A DNA stretch of 64,000 nucleotides from Symbiodinium sp. CCMP2592 (Eukaryota > Sar > Dinophyceae > Suessiales > Symbiodiniaceae): the NCBI GenBank assembly GCA_905221615.1, contig CAJNDT010003857.1, positions 367,501-431,500 of the forward strand, read 5' to 3'. The notes beneath the pieces are model-generated. The model was not told where the DNA came from and made no database searches. It worked only from the letters and a program-made list of their open reading frames with translations. How positions within the stretch are numbered: position 1 is the stretch's first letter; every line of letters starts with the position of its first letter. Positions 1-11,359 of the stretch are shown one piece after another. The position numbers were made by a program, and so were the translations under genes.

Positions 1-448
1 CCTAAAATCATAATGAACATAAAAACAGTACCAATTTTTTGAACGAGATAAGACGAGATGGGACACGTCAAACCAATACAAGAGAACATAAAATACTATC
101 ATTTCGAAAAAGACTAGCAAGCCGCAAACGTGAATACTTACGCACGAACATTGGGTAAAGGTCTAAATACATAAAACACAGCAGAAATAGACATAGAGCA
201 TCAATACTCGAATATGTATGTGCATGTATACATATCTGCATATATATATGAATATGTATATATATATATATATAGATTCATACACTCATCCATTCCTTCC
301 GCCATCCATCCATATATCCGGGCAGGCAAGCAGGCATGCACGCACGCATGCATGCACATATGCCGGCACAGGTTGAGGGCACGGAGTCCGTGTACTTCTG
401 GTCGCCGTTCATGGCTTGGGAGCCTCGGCTAGTTCTCGATCAGGGCTA
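1..448. other. Non-coding flank with microsatellites
   Basis: No gene is seen. The first 200 bases are AT-rich and featureless. From about 225 to 360 there is a run of TA/ATG dinucleotide-like repeats followed by CATC and GCATGCAC-type short repeats. The small ORFs crossing it are simple translations of these repeats. Confidence 0.6.
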
Positions 449-675
449 TATGGGAGTTTCCGAAAATGGGGGGCTCTTATACAGTACCCTAAACATTGGA
501 TACTGCCCCCACTCAGTAACAGTTGGATAATATTCTTTATATAGATATATTAGGACCTCAATAGTAGCCCGATTATAGACTGTTACTGTATGGGGGCAGT
601 ATCCAACCTAAATAGTAGTATCCTTATCATAAGGACCCGAAAAGAAGGTACCCCTAATTTTGGGAAACTCTCATA
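449..675. mobile_element. MITE-like inverted-repeat element
   Basis: A ~227-bp segment bounded by imperfect ~24-bp inverted repeats (left begins TATGGGAGTTTCC, the right reads TATGAGAGTTTCC on the other strand). A second inner pair of inverted repeats lies at about 493-526 and 579-611, sharing GGATACTGCCCCCA. It has no coding capacity. The structure fits a miniature inverted-repeat transposable element that would depend on a transposase elsewhere. A target duplication is not clear; TA on each side is possible. Confidence 0.6.
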
Positions 676-2920
676 TGTGTAACGGCAGTGCCAGCTAGAG
701 CCCTTGGGGTATGTGTGCTGCTTCCTCCTGTCCTAGGAAACAGCACGTGTTGCCCGCTGCCAAGTTGCTCTCTGTGTAGTCAGGGCAGGCGGACAAGTGG
801 CGGATGGTACCGAGGTCACACCTCAGTTGCCAGCAGACTTTTACGACGAGCGGCAAAAGCCTGCACCCAAAAGCTCTGCAAAGCTTCACAGAGCCTTCAG
901 GCGAGGCGGCCCCTGGTCCTAGAAACCAAGGCCACTGTGGACAGTTCATGCGGTTGCCTGGGACAACGACTCCCAGGACAGCTTCGGGCTTGTTAAGTAA
1001 CTGTTAAGCTTTCAATTTAATGCATTACCAGAACACGAGGCTTGAGCAAAGCCATGCTTTTGGAGGACTTGGCAGCCTTGCTGAGCAATCGCTTTCTCGT
1101 CTTCTGGCGTCTGCGGAACCGGGACAAGGCTGGGACTTTCAAATCAGTGCAGCCAGCATATATCAGCATATCACAGCTTCTCTCAGCATCCCGCCTGTCT
1201 GCGCAATGCTGTCAACTACTACGCCCATCGAACGCAGGGCCAGTTCCAGCAGAAGAAGGAGTTTCGCTTTCATGCCACGCGGTCTCAGGACGCTCGAGAG
1301 AAGGGCTAGGTACCACCGTTTATTGTTGCAGTTACAAGTGGGACACCATGATCAGCACGCAGGGCCGCAACTCCTCTACGCATGAAATCAGCCAATGGGA
1401 GGCAGATCCTTTGAGGGTTGCCTTGCGTGGCTGTGAAAGCTGCGCCGCGCATCTTTGCCGTGACGAGGTTCACCTGCGCACGCTCGATCCCAAAAACGGG
1501 GCCGCGAACTCATATTGCTTTCGCAGGGAAGCAGCTGAGACACAGCCTGATGTCTATACGTCAGTTCTGCTAGCATGAGAAGATACCATTGGGGGTTGAG
1601 ACAAGGATCTCCTCCGCGATCCGCCCAGCGGGAAGGTGCCTTCAGAGAGCGACGCTCGGGGAAGGGGATGGACCCGGGTCAGCCATTCCGTGTGGACAAG
1701 GTTTCGTTGGATCTTCCCATGAAAAAGACGCATAGAAGCGGCCTGAGCTGGCAGAATGTGCGAGATGCCAGGAGCCTTCGGAAGCTGGGGCGCGGCGCGA
1801 CAAGCGCGAGGAGCGCCTTGCCTAGATTGCAAACGCCACGAAGCTCCTCTGTGCACTGCAGCACAGCCTGGGTGCCCCTCTGCCAGGCCAGCACTGGCAA
1901 AGTGTCGAAAAGGGCAGCTTGAAGTTAGGAGTTGCACAATTCGAGAGCCTCTGAAGGGCTTGCTTTTGACGGGGAAAAAGGGTAAACGGTCCAAGAAACC
2001 AAGGCGCTTCGCAGCAGAAGCAGCCCAGCAGCTGGATATCTGGTGGAGTGCCGCTGCCTTGGACCATTGGAAGCCCGTCTGTAGCTTATCCCTGTATGGC
2101 CCAAAACCAACAAGCCTTGATGCAAGGCCAGCATGAAGGTCTGGGTGACGGCTGACTACAACGGCAGGCCGGTCGCTTCGTGGCCACGAAGAAACGCCTT
2201 TTTTCGAGCTCCGCAGCCCTCCGCAGCACTCCGCAGGTTTCTGTTGTGGGATTTGCGCGAACACAGCATCGCGACAACCATCGCACCGACAAAGGCCGGT
2301 GGCTAGCACAGAGTCGGTGGCTTGCATCTGTTGAGTCCATGTGGGGATTCGTGGACTGTTCACTCTGTCGGCTGTCTAGCAGGTTTTGCAGGCTCACAGC
2401 AAAGTGGCACGGGCGCCCAGTTGCAATCGGAGCCTGCAGGTTGTAGACGGGAGGATAACAGTTGGCCATGTTATGGGCCATGCCAGAAGCCAAGCTCGAG
2501 CCCTCACTCCGCCTGCAGAAGGAGCGAAGCCTGGAGATAGCCAGCCCCAACGGCCGAAGCGAATCCGAATCGCTCTGAGATCACGACTTTCCTGGAGCTT
2601 AGCACTTTCAAGTTCACCACTGGCAGTTTGGATCGGTCGGCTGGGTGCCCAGAAACGGGGGACTTGTGGGAGGCTCTGAGAGGTCGCTTCGTCGAACGCT
2701 GGTGCTCTTCAGTCTGTGTCAAGTTTGCTTGATTCTGCTTGTTTGTGCTGCGAACATGTAGAGCCGGGTGAAAGCCGCTGTGAGGCCACCAGGGCTCTCT
2801 CGTAAAGCATACAGAAGCTCCGACTCTAGGCTAGTGCAGACCTGGGCTAAGACCTTGCCTAGGCTCTAGGCCAGCGTAGGGGTAGGCCTTGGTAGGTCTA
2901 GCGCCAGGCGAGGGGTAGCC
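676..2920. other. GC-rich stretch without an assignable gene
   Basis: Many overlapping open frames exist on both strands, as expected for GC-rich dinoflagellate DNA. None shows a family I recognise. Peptides that look least random on the plus strand are near 1,050-1,146, near 1,215-1,307 (a Gln/Lys/Arg-rich segment) and 1,331-1,575, with a TTGTTGCAG acceptor-like site near 1,330, so a short multi-exon gene is possible. From 2,820 to 2,910 the sequence is rich in CTAGGC/TAGGCC words. Confidence 0.3.
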
Positions 2921-2935
2921 GTGTCTGCTAAACCC

Positions 2936-3182
2936 GCCCCCTCATTTGGCGATTCCGGTGCAGCAGATATCTTAAACACACCCCCCCATCTGGCGATTGC
3001 GGTTCGCCACAATATACCTTAGACCTCATCTGGCGATTGCGGTTCGCCATAATATATCTTAGACGCTCTCTCATTTGGCGATTCCGGTTCACTATGTCTG
3101 TTAAACACACCCCTCATTTGGCGATTCCGATGCAGCACATATCTGAAGCATCCTGCCTTATTTGGCGATTCCGGCTCAGCAG
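2936..3182. repeat. ~45-bp tandem repeat, about six copies
   Basis: Six degenerate copies of a unit with the core CATTTGGCGATTCCGGTTC start near 2,940, 2,987, 3,027, 3,069, 3,114 and 3,160. Spacing varies from 40 to 47 bp. Copies differ by T/C in ATTTGG/ATCTGG and C/G in ATTCCG/ATTGCG. The array ends about 100 bp before the start codon of the PP2C-like gene, so it could include its upstream region. The spacers are not unique sequences, so this is a minisatellite and not a CRISPR array. Confidence 0.85.
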
Positions 3183-3282
3183 ATTTCCAACACAAGGTGA
3201 CGTCTTCCACATGATGTCATGGTGCTTTCGTGTACGGTGCAGGTTCGGCTCAGCCCTTGATTCGCCCAGCAGAAAAGTCGCC

Positions 3283-4198
3283 ATGGGAAACCTGTGTGAG
3301 TGTTGTGGAATCAGAGACAAGGGGCCGACGGGCCTGCCCCAGTACGGAAGTGGTGGCAATTCCGAGCATGGATATGCGATGGCAATAAATGACAGGGCCA
3401 CGATGGAGGACGCCATCGCCATCCGAGAGAATGTCGCTGGGTACACGTGCCTTGCCGTCTTCGATGGGCATGGTGGTGACACAGCAGCCAGACTGGCGCA
3501 GTCGTACGTGCCAAAGTAGCTGGACCAGCATCTTGAGCAGACCACCGACAAAGAGAAGGCCGTGATTGATGCCTTCCACGCAGTGGAAGAGCTCATGCAC
3601 GCAGAATTGGCCGGCGAGGCCAGCATGCTGCCTTCCGGAATATCGTCAGGAACCGTCGCATGCGCGGCTCTTTTCAAAGACAAGGAGGTTATCTTGGTCA
3701 ATTTGGGAGACTGCCGTGCGGTGGTCTGCGAGTCCTCGAAGGTGGCCACTAAACCACCATTCGCCAGAAAAGAGCGAACAAGAGAAGAGGAGGCTAGAAG
3801 AGACCGGAGTGAGCGTGGAGTACGGATACGTGGACGGCAAGGTGCAGGTCTCCCGTGCCTTCGGTGACATAACGGGTAAGACGGGACGAAAAATCCAAGG
3901 CCTTTCGTGCACACCGGAGGTCACCATAGTCGAAGTCAAGGAGACGACGGAGTTCCTTGTCCTGGCCACAGATGGGATCTGGGATGGAATCTTAGATCAG
4001 ACAGCGATCACCACGGCCAGGAAGGTTCTTCGTGAGACACGGTCTCCAGAAGCGGCAGCCAAAGCAGTGGTTGCCGCCGGCAAGGTCACCAAGGCAGACA
4101 ATGCCGCGGTGATTGTCTTAGCCCTCAACGTGCCGGAGCCGCCCCCTAAAAGGGATGCGGCCCAAAGCCGATTCCGGCGAAGCTCCAAGACGGAGTGA
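3283..4198 (+). pseudogene. PP2C-type Ser/Thr phosphatase, broken copy
   Basis: The reading frame has the ordered motifs of the PPM/PP2C metal-dependent phosphatase family: an acidic start (TMEDA), VFDGHGG, SGTVACAALF, VNLGDCRAV, then VSRAFGD, LATDGIWD and DNAAVIVL. The DGHGG, DGIWD and DN aspartates are the expected metal ligands. Translation from the ATG at 3,283 stops at TAG (3,517-3,519), continues in the same frame to about 3,750, then needs a frameshift between about 3,745 and 3,765 to reach the C-terminal half, which ends at 4,198. There are no introns, which is compatible with a retroposed copy, although many dinoflagellate genes are naturally intron-poor. I infer a pseudogene; sequencing errors or recoding are alternatives. 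Confidence 0.85.
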
Positions 4199-4770
4199 GC
4201 TATCGATTCATTTTGCAAGTGCATGTGCTAGATGTCTCGCCGGTTCTTGCCGGCTGTTCCAAGAGGCGCCGCTCGCTTACATTTGAAGCGCTTTGAAGAA
4301 AAGAGGCGCTCCTCCATGTATGATCCTCCTCCACGGACTCAGATGCGGGTTTGATATATGCAGTCTTTAGGTCACATGGTCTTGGTTCGTGGGCGTCTAT
4401 AAACCGCCAGTCACCGTGTCTGCGTCTCAGTAATAGTAGTGGTAGTCGTAATAGTAATAGCAGTAGAAATACTGATCGTATTCGTACGAGTAATAGCAGG
4501 AGTCTTAGTAATAGTAATAGCAATAGTTTGACTAGTAATAATCATAGAGCTAGTTCTAGTAATTCGTAGTAGTACAGCCCCCCTGACGCCTGCCCGTGCC
4601 CTAGCCCTAGGCCTACCCGTAGGCCCTAGGCGGTGCTAGACTCTTGGTGCTGAGCCTCTGCGTATAGGCTGCCCTCGACCCTACCCCTAGGCCTACCCTT
4701 AGCCTAGAGGCCTGGGCGTCTATGCCTCGTAAAGCTGCTCGAATCTGTTCTGTTCTCAGGTTTACTTGTA
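4199..4770. other. Spacer with AGTAAT microsatellite and TAGGCC words
   Basis: From 4,429 to 4,572 there is a degenerate AGTAAT/AGCAGT trinucleotide-type repeat. From 4,600 to 4,720 there is a CTAGGCCTACCC-rich stretch that is an imperfect inverted counterpart of 2,820-2,910, so the PP2C copy sits between two inverted GC-rich blocks. A pyrimidine tract ending in TTCTCAG near 4,758 could be a splice acceptor for the next gene. No gene is seen. Confidence 0.45.
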
Positions 4771-5007
4771 GCCAGCGTTGACGCCTGACATCCCTGCTCT
4801 GAAGCACCAGACTTGGCAGCTGGAGCGAATTCAGCCTGCCCTCGCCCCCGAGGTGTGCCTCTGGGACCACCGCAACCTCTCTGGCCCCGAGGTGAAGTTG
4901 GAGGACTGGGCAGCCCCAAACCAGAGAACGAACACGCGGAGGCCTCGGAAGACATCCCTGAACGGGTCCCCACCCATAAGCCTCCTCAAGCTGTGCGCTT
5001 ATCAGCC

Positions 5008-6225
5008 ATGAAGCCCCGAAGGATGTACAGTGTGAAGGTCATCCGACCGAGCCTGCGTAGTTTCCTTCTCTTTTGCCTTGTCTGCTCTGTGGCTTTCTCT
5101 CTGGCTGGGGTGAAGCTGGTGACCCTGGAGCACCAAGAGCCACTGTGTACGGATCTCCTGGACGGTGAAAGCTATGATGGCACAGTGGGCATCGGCGACG
5201 ATTCCGTTCATGTGGTGACCTGGGCAACCTCTGATTCGGGATACTTGCGACGGCTCAAGGCTTCAGCTGCTTGGCAGGGCTATGCTCCACTGACAGTCCT
5301 AGGCTTGGGCACTTCCTGGCGTGGTCCCTTCTATTCGAAGCTGGTGCCTTTAGTTTCCTTTCTCCCGAAGCTGGGTGATCAACTTGTGCTTGTGTTGGAC
5401 TATGACGCCTTCCTGCAGCAGGGCCCGAGTGCCCTGAAGGAGGCCTACCGCGCCAACGCCCGTCCCGGCAACGTCTGGATCAGTGCGGAGTCTTTGTGTA
5501 ATGGTAGCCCGGAGCTGCTTGTGGAGCAAACGAAAGCCTCGGAGCGGAACTCGCATGGTTTGAGCTGCTACCCTTTCAGAAGCCAGCGGCCAAATACACA
5601 CGGCTCTGGTGAGGCGGGTGAAAACAGGTTTCTGAACACAGGCTTTACAGTCGGGCCCGCCGACAAGGTGCTGCGCTTCTACCAAGCCGTTCAGGATGCC
5701 GTTCCTTGGTGGGATCAGTATGCCTCCGGTGTGGAGCAGTGGTGGGCCGGACGCTTGCATGCCACAGCCGCATGGGCAGACTTGGTAGATCTGGACTCTC
5801 AACAGCGAGGCGCTGGCGTGGTGCTGGGCACCGAGCTTCTTCACAACCACAGTGACACCTTCGGTGTCTCATCTCAGCGTACAGTGGTTTGGGGCAACTG
5901 GATCTGGCACGATGGTCTGTTGCAACATCGAGACGGCCACGCGCCGATAGCCGTTCATTTCCCCAACCAGAGGCGTCGCGAGAAGGTGTTCGAATATTGC
6001 ATGCTCTGGAAGCTTCTGGCCGCAGAAAGAGGGCCAAAGTCGACGGTGCAGGCAGCACCGCTCCTCATAGCTTCGGGCAGTCGTAAAACCCGCGGGGACA
6101 GGCGCCTGGAGAGGAGTCTTGAGATTTGTGGAGTTATGTTTGTGGAGTTATGCCAGGAGCACACGGGCTCCATCAGAGCACAGGCGACGATTGGCTGCAA
6201 TGAGTTCGGGCTTCATCGCTGCTAG
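5008..6225 (+). CDS. Type II membrane glycosyltransferase-like protein (PLOD GT-like)
   Basis: An intact 405-aa frame from the ATG at 5,008. It begins with a short basic tail, then a hydrophobic segment (residues about 14-35, SFLLFCLVCSVAF...) that fits a signal anchor, so the protein is probably a Golgi/ER type II membrane protein. The lumenal part has VHVVTWATSDSGYL followed by VLVLDYDAFL, then NTGFTVGPADKVLRFY and a late AVHFPN. This order resembles the glycosyltransferase domain of procollagen lysyl hydroxylase/galactosyltransferase families, where the acidic D-x-D-like segment binds metal and nucleotide sugar. The frame is also open upstream to 4,813, but that stretch is low in hydrophobics and the Met before the anchor is the better start. 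The last ~50 residues look unlike the family and may be read-through. The sugar and acceptor cannot be told. Confidence 0.6.
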   Translation: MKPRRMYSVKVIRPSLRSFLLFCLVCSVAFSLAGVKLVTLEHQEPLCTDLLDGESYDGTVGIGDDSVHVVTWATSDSGYLRRLKASAAWQGYAPLTVLGLGTSWRGPFYSKLVPLVSFLPKLGDQLVLVLDYDAFLQQGPSALKEAYRANARPGNVWISAESLCNGSPELLVEQTKASERNSHGLSCYPFRSQRPNTHGSGEAGENRFLNTGFTVGPADKVLRFYQAVQDAVPWWDQYASGVEQWWAGRLHATAAWADLVDLDSQQRGAGVVLGTELLHNHSDTFGVSSQRTVVWGNWIWHDGLLQHRDGHAPIAVHFPNQRRREKVFEYCMLWKLLAAERGPKSTVQAAPLLIASGSRKTRGDRRLERSLEICGVMFVELCQEHTGSIRAQATIGCNEFGLHRC

Positions 6226-9200
6226 GAGTCTGCGCAAAACCAGCCGAGGTACTTGCCATTATTCTCCAGCCTTGTTACAGTGGGCCCGATGCTCACGTGT
6301 TGTCAGCCAGCATGCTCAGAAGCCGCCTGAGCCCTCTGCCTCGAGACCTTCTCAGGTTGTGAGAAACGGGTGTTTGTATGGTCGATCGATTCGACAGCCT
6401 ACCGAGGCGTCCGGAGGCTCAGTTCAGCTTCGTAAGCAAAAGTGTAGAACGACCCCTGTGGAGGAGAAAATCCAACATGTTTACTTCCTGGGACGACATT
6501 CGGGGTTGGGACGGCGGCGCAACCCACCCTAAACCATCGTGCTGGGACCGTCTAGAATTTTGTCGGTGGATCGGTCTGTGTGTCTGTTTGCCTGCCTGCC
6601 CCTTCAACGATCAGGTAAGGGCGAAGCTTTCCGCACACCAGTCCAACCTCTCAGGGGTGGGAGCCCCAAGTTGAGCTCGTGAACGAAGCTGCGTGACTTT
6701 GCACTGTTCCACCCGATGTTCTTCACAGGTTTCAGCCGGCCAAAGAGTTTTCGTAACCTTGGACGAGGCTTCAGTTGCGTCGTCACAGCCAGAAGTCTTG
6801 GAAGCAACACCACCAAGAGGACATGCATGGTTTGCCAGGCGTGTATCTTCATCCTCTGGGATGGTGCGACTCTAGCCGCACTCCAGACGTGCCTGGGATG
6901 CAAGATGCATCTGAATGACTTTGACGGAGCTTGGGCCTTCCCAATTTTTTTCGCTGAGTTTCGGAAAAGCGTGATTTGTAATAGAACTGCAAAGCTGCAA
7001 AGCCTCGGGGATGCTGCGATGATGATGCTTTGCTGTTAGCTGCTGTTGACATGCGCTGCCTAAGGACAAATTGCTTCACCCTTGGGCCTCGCCATGTGGT
7101 GGTGATGCCCTCGCCCGGAACCGAATAGGTCCAATTTCATATCGGTGCGGAAAGTGCGGTGTCTGTGTCTTTGAGGCTCGGACGCATTTGCTTGGCAGGG
7201 CGGAGGCTCAACTTCTTTGCCTCGGCCTTAGCTCGGACGACCTGTGACGACGCCTCGCCACTCGCCTCTCCTTAGAGGAAGGCAACGAGCAGGGCTCCAT
7301 TGCACTTGGTGCAGCGCCGACGAAGGACCCCCATGCACATCCTAGTTCCACAGTGCAGCAGTGGCAGGGGTGGGAACGTGGCTAGGGACAGCTGCTTCAC
7401 CCTGGCGGCTCTTGCAGGAGCAAGTTGCCATAGCAAAACGTCGCATGCCCAGGAAGAACATGACTCAATTGTGTACATTCTCTCACAGACTACACCCTCA
7501 TTCGCCCCCCTCCTCCCGATATCTCCCGATCCTCCGCTCTCCATGATCATCACCCCGATCGTTTGATTTCCATGACCAAGGTCGGGAAGCCGAGGGTGCG
7601 AGCCTGAAGGACGCACGGGCTGTGGGGTAGCTGCGGCAGCTTTTGGGGTGTGGCAGGTCCAGCACATCTGACGTCTGAGCCTCTTCTTGTAGCGGTTTGC
7701 GATCCTGAGAGACGGGGAGCAGGGGTGGTTATGATGGATCAGCCATCAGCCGTGGGTGCGTTCGCAGGACCGCGCAGCACCGAAGTGGTCGCAGCCCCGA
7801 GTGATTTGTCGCCATGCTGCAGGTGTCGTGTCGGAGAGTGTGCTGGCGCAACTCGGGCAGGTGTGGCCTGGGTCCATCACGAGGCCACCGCTGCTTGATG
7901 TTCAGTCGGATGTCTCAACTTGGTGCATCTGCCGTTCTCTACCGTTTGTCTCTTTTAATCGCCCTTTTCCCGCTGGCAAGATTCAGGATCGAGCGAATCA
8001 AGTCGTATTTTTGTGATTTCGGTTCAAAGCTGCGAAGGGCTTTTCAGTGTGTTTTCATGCGTGAGGAGTCTTGCTGTCGGCGACCGAAGCCGAGGCTCTG
8101 CGTGCGTTTACATCCGAGAGATTACGCGTTTCGGACCGGATCCAAAAGCTTGGCAGGCTTTGGTTGAAGAGTTTCATTCATCTCCCACCACTATTTGGCT
8201 CCAAGCAGACGTTAATGCTGTATTGAGGCGCAGGCTTGCGTTTGTCAGCCTGCGCCGGTCTTCAAGCACAGTTGTCCGGCTACGGCGCCATGTTCTCACT
8301 TGGTTCCTCCACGGAGCGGGTAGCTTTCCGCACTCTTCTGCGGCTCTCCCGTGCTGCTGGCAGGCATCCGAGGTGCGCAAAGTGATTCATTGTGGCTGGT
8401 AGTTGCTTGCCAGTTGGTGAGTTTGAGGCGCCTGGCAGCTCTGCTCGGCCGTGCGCCTCGGATGTGGGATCCACAGGCTGGGGGAGTGGCTGCAGGTACA
8501 GCAAGTATGGCATGCCAAAAGCGACATGACAAGCTGAAGTGTCCGGACTCTGTGAGCCCTTGCCAGAGAGCCCAAGCAGTGCCATCGTCGACAAGCGAGT
8601 ATCCCTGGGTGGACGAGGCCTGCAGAGTTTGTCCGGGCTTGACTGAGCAGCGTTGTTCTTTATCCGCTTCTTGACGGAAGACTACAGCTGGACACAAAAC
8701 TTTCACTCGATCTGAAAATCGTTCTGGGGCTTGGCGCGCGGAAGGGCTGCGGAAGGGGTTGCTCCGCTGAAGGGCGCGGAAGCAACAACGTCTGGATACG
8801 TAAGCCACCGTGTTAGAAGAATACGTCCGTCGAAGGAGACATACAATATCATAGCTATTCATGGCTTGAACTCCAAGCAGTTGCTGCACCCTGCAAGCCA
8901 GTCCATCCCCAGCTGTGCTGTCAAGACCCTTGTAGAGTGTTGCCGGGGCTCAGTTCAGAGGTTCAGGTTACCGTGAACCTCGAATGCAGTCTGGCACGGC
9001 AGCCGAAGCGATCTGCCTGCCAGCGCATTTTTTCTGCTCATTTTCAACAGTTGAAGATAACAAAAACTGCTGAGACTCAACACCCAGAAGCCGAAACCCT
9101 AAACCTTAAATCCGAAAGCCTGAGCCCCACTTACCTGAAAATTGATAGGCGCTTCGCGCCGCCGCCGGCGGCTCCACAGAGTTTGCACTTCCGCGCCAGG

Positions 9201-9500
9201 GCCGCGCGGCGGTGCGGTGGGGTTCCCAGAAAAGTGCCGAAAAAGAAACAGAGCAAAGATTGCAACCACAAACATACATACATATGTGTATATATATATA
9301 CACACACACACAGGCGAGGGCTTAGGGCTTACGAAATTGTAGCATGCTAACGCCCTTGGCAAACGGTTTGTCACAGGATTTTGTGGGTTTCTTGCGAGTT
9401 ATCACAGATTAGACCTCCTGGAAAGCGCGAAGACGAGGGTGGAGCTTGCATGCTGCATGCAGAACTGCAGAACATGGCTGTCTGAAAATTTACGCTTCAA
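6226..9500. other. Long stretch with no assignable gene
   Basis: Both strands carry only medium-length overlapping frames with no recognisable family. The plus-strand peptide from about 8,095 to 8,290 (with PDPKAWQALVEEF and TTIWLQADVNAVLRRRL) has a balanced composition and could be a real exon. A (TA)n/(CA)n microsatellite lies at about 9,276-9,313. I see no RNA gene. Confidence 0.35.
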
Positions 9501-9527
9501 TCGGCTTTTTTGTCACTGTGTCCATCT

Positions 9528-9790
9528 TCAGGGCTATGCGGTGGCACTGGACTTTCACACAGATGCTTGGTTTGCCGTACCTCCCACAGGCGCACACCCG
9601 CATGAGACTCTGGGAGTCTCGGCAGAGCACACGCATCCGAAGTATTCCGAAGTCCTGGAGGCATCGGAGATTCGCCATCGACTGGAGCAGGCACGCTCTG
9701 CTGCAGTGCGATTGGGCACCTTGCCGTGGACCCAGCGTTACCCAGCGGTGCATGCATTCCTGCCTGGGCTCAGCGCGCCAAACTTGAGAT
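9528..9790 (+). CDS. Candidate exon of an unidentified gene
   Basis: A plus-strand open stretch with protein-like composition (ALDFHTDAWFAVPP, then SEIRHRLEQARSAAVRLG and WTQRYPAVHAFLPG). It is preceded by a pyrimidine-rich TCCATCTTCAG acceptor-like site ending near 9,530. It lies ~900 bp upstream of the AlgH-like exon on the same strand and could belong to that gene. I do not recognise the family, and the borders are approximate. Confidence 0.3.
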
Positions 9791-10660
9791 CAAACCGACT
9801 GATCGAAAGGTCTGTCCCGTCCTCTCGGATGTTGGACATGCCAACGTGCGGCTGGCGAATTGAAGCGAGTTTGGGGCACGATTTCCTGCGTCTTTGCAGT
9901 GAAGTGTGGCGTCTGGGAAACACGCCAGATGGAACTAGTAAGACTGCTTTGGCGACACACCCGTGGAGCAAGGTCAACGCCAGAGTCCCACATCTCATCT
10001 ACTCGTCTGATGTTGGTCTGTCTGCTTGCCCTTGCCACTTGCAGCAGATGCAGCGGAAGTGCAGAAGGGCAGAAGCAGCAGTGGTGGCCGAGGAGCCGGA
10101 GTAGTCCTAATAGCAGCGGGAGGAGGAGGAGGAGGAGCAGGAGCAGGAGCAGGAATGAGCAGAAGCAGAAAGGAATTGCTAGCAAGAAGGGCTATAACAA
10201 GAACACTGACTGCTGCAAATGGAACCTTCCCCAAGAGCACGATAATTACAACAACACAATCACACCAACCAGAAGCGCAAGAGAAGGTAAACGGCCATGG
10301 ATAGTAAGGGGAAGCTCATTTCATCCTAACGTAATGCACTCCGACATGGTTCTGTGTACACTTTTCGAACGAGCTTCTTCAACCGGTCGTACCGAGTCGT
10401 ACCGCCGAAACCGCAACAATGCAGCGTCCACGTGCGTAAGTGTACCACCCTACACTACTAGGCTCGGTAAGAATCGCATGGCATGTCGTGGCAGGTCTGA
10501 CTTGGAGCAGATGCAGCTGGGCCAGGGAGTGCAGGCGAGGAGCCTTCCTCATCTCTCGGTCCGTCCTCATTTTATAGTCTTCGGCACCTGCCTGTATATA
10601 CCTGCATCTTTGCAGTAGTTACTCAGTAGTTGAGGTCTCGTGTGTCGCCTCTCTCTGCAG

Positions 10661-10930
10661 GAGGGCGATCTGCTGCTCACCCACCCGCTGTCGGGTTTGT
10701 TTCAGCCAGTGCCGGAGACTGAGCCTTCACGGGCTGGTCTCACAGTCAAGTCGAGGGCCCTCGTGAGGTTCGACCAGTCTCTCATACTGATCGTCAATGT
10801 TCAGAGAGCCCCTTGGCAAGCAGATGTGCGTTCGGGTGTTGATCCCCATCTTCTTGTTTTTGAGTTTGCGACATCTCAGGATAAAGACTGGGTCCATGGA
10901 GTCGTTGTGAACAAGGCAGTTTGTGCATGT
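10661..10930 (+). CDS. UPF0301/AlgH-like exon, left of the insertion nest
   Basis: An open stretch right after a strong CTCTCTCTGCAG acceptor. It starts EGDLLLTHPLSGLFQP and later has RFDQSLILIVN and GVVVNKAV. UPF0301/AlgH proteins open with G-x-L-L-x-x-x-P, then F-x-x-S/T-V-x-L-L and G-x-V-x-N-K/R, so the order matches. The donor is not certain. The frame runs towards the 263-bp repeat at 11,022 that begins the mobile-element nest, and a peptide matching the next AlgH segment (GGPV...WLH) appears at ~53,402, right after the nest. I infer one gene split, probably in an intron. The biochemical role of this family is not well defined. Confidence 0.45.
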
Positions 10931-11021
10931 GAGCATGTCCGAAAGCGAAGCCAGAGCAGGACACACATGTGGACACACACACACATAAAAACACTTCTTT
11001 CACATATATACTGTATATACT

Positions 11022-11284
11022 ATGTGACCAATCCAGCTGCGCTCTTGCACCCAGGAACTGGTCGCAGGTACGTTTACCTGTCCATATGACAAAGAGCTTC
11101 GTTGGCGCGAGCTTTGTCAAAGGACCTCGCGCCCCCTGCAAACTTAAAAACGAAAGGAGCATGAAAACAAGAAAAATCCATGGGTCAAAGCATGTACCTA
11201 CAAAGGTTTGCAAACAGAAACACCAAAGAAAAGTGGACATGTGAATGCAGGTTGGTCGCATGTACAGCAGAATAACACAAACAG
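11022..11284 (-). repeat. 263-bp terminal direct repeat, left copy (3' end of the retroelement)
   Basis: Nearly identical to 52,088-52,350; I see differences at two positions (C/T near 11,111 and G/T near 11,255). It contains a foldable segment with GACAAAG pairing with CTTTGTC (about 11,089-11,118). On the minus strand the inner part starts TGTTTGTG and ends GTCACA, so an LTR-like TG...CA reading is possible. No polypurine tract precedes it. Confidence 0.9.
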
Positions 11285-11298
11285 GCCCCCGAAGGGGC
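11285..11298 (-). other. C(UUCG)G hairpin at the element's 3' internal border
   Basis: On the minus strand a five-base-pair stem GCCCC/GGGGC closes a TTCG loop, i.e. an exceptionally stable C(UUCG)G tetraloop in RNA. It directly abuts the 3' direct repeat, where an LTR retrotransposon would carry a polypurine tract. It could be a structural mark for reverse transcription or RNA 3' processing; that role is inference. Confidence 0.5.
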
Positions 11299-11359
11299 AC
11301 AGAAGCTTCAAGGTGCACGTCTTTTGCGACTGTTCCCAATCATCGTGTTAGCAGCAAGC

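Noticed and set aside
1554..2363. 269-aa minus-strand ORF
   Set aside because: Irregular composition and overlap with equally long frames on the other strand; no motif supports it.
2936..3182. CRISPR-like array
   Set aside because: The copies are contiguous and degenerate, with no unique equal-length spacers and no cas genes; it is a eukaryotic minisatellite.
11022..11284. Hammerhead ribozyme in the terminal repeat (known in some Penelope-like elements)
   Set aside because: I looked for CTGATGA and GAAA core boxes on both strands and did not find them in a workable arrangement.
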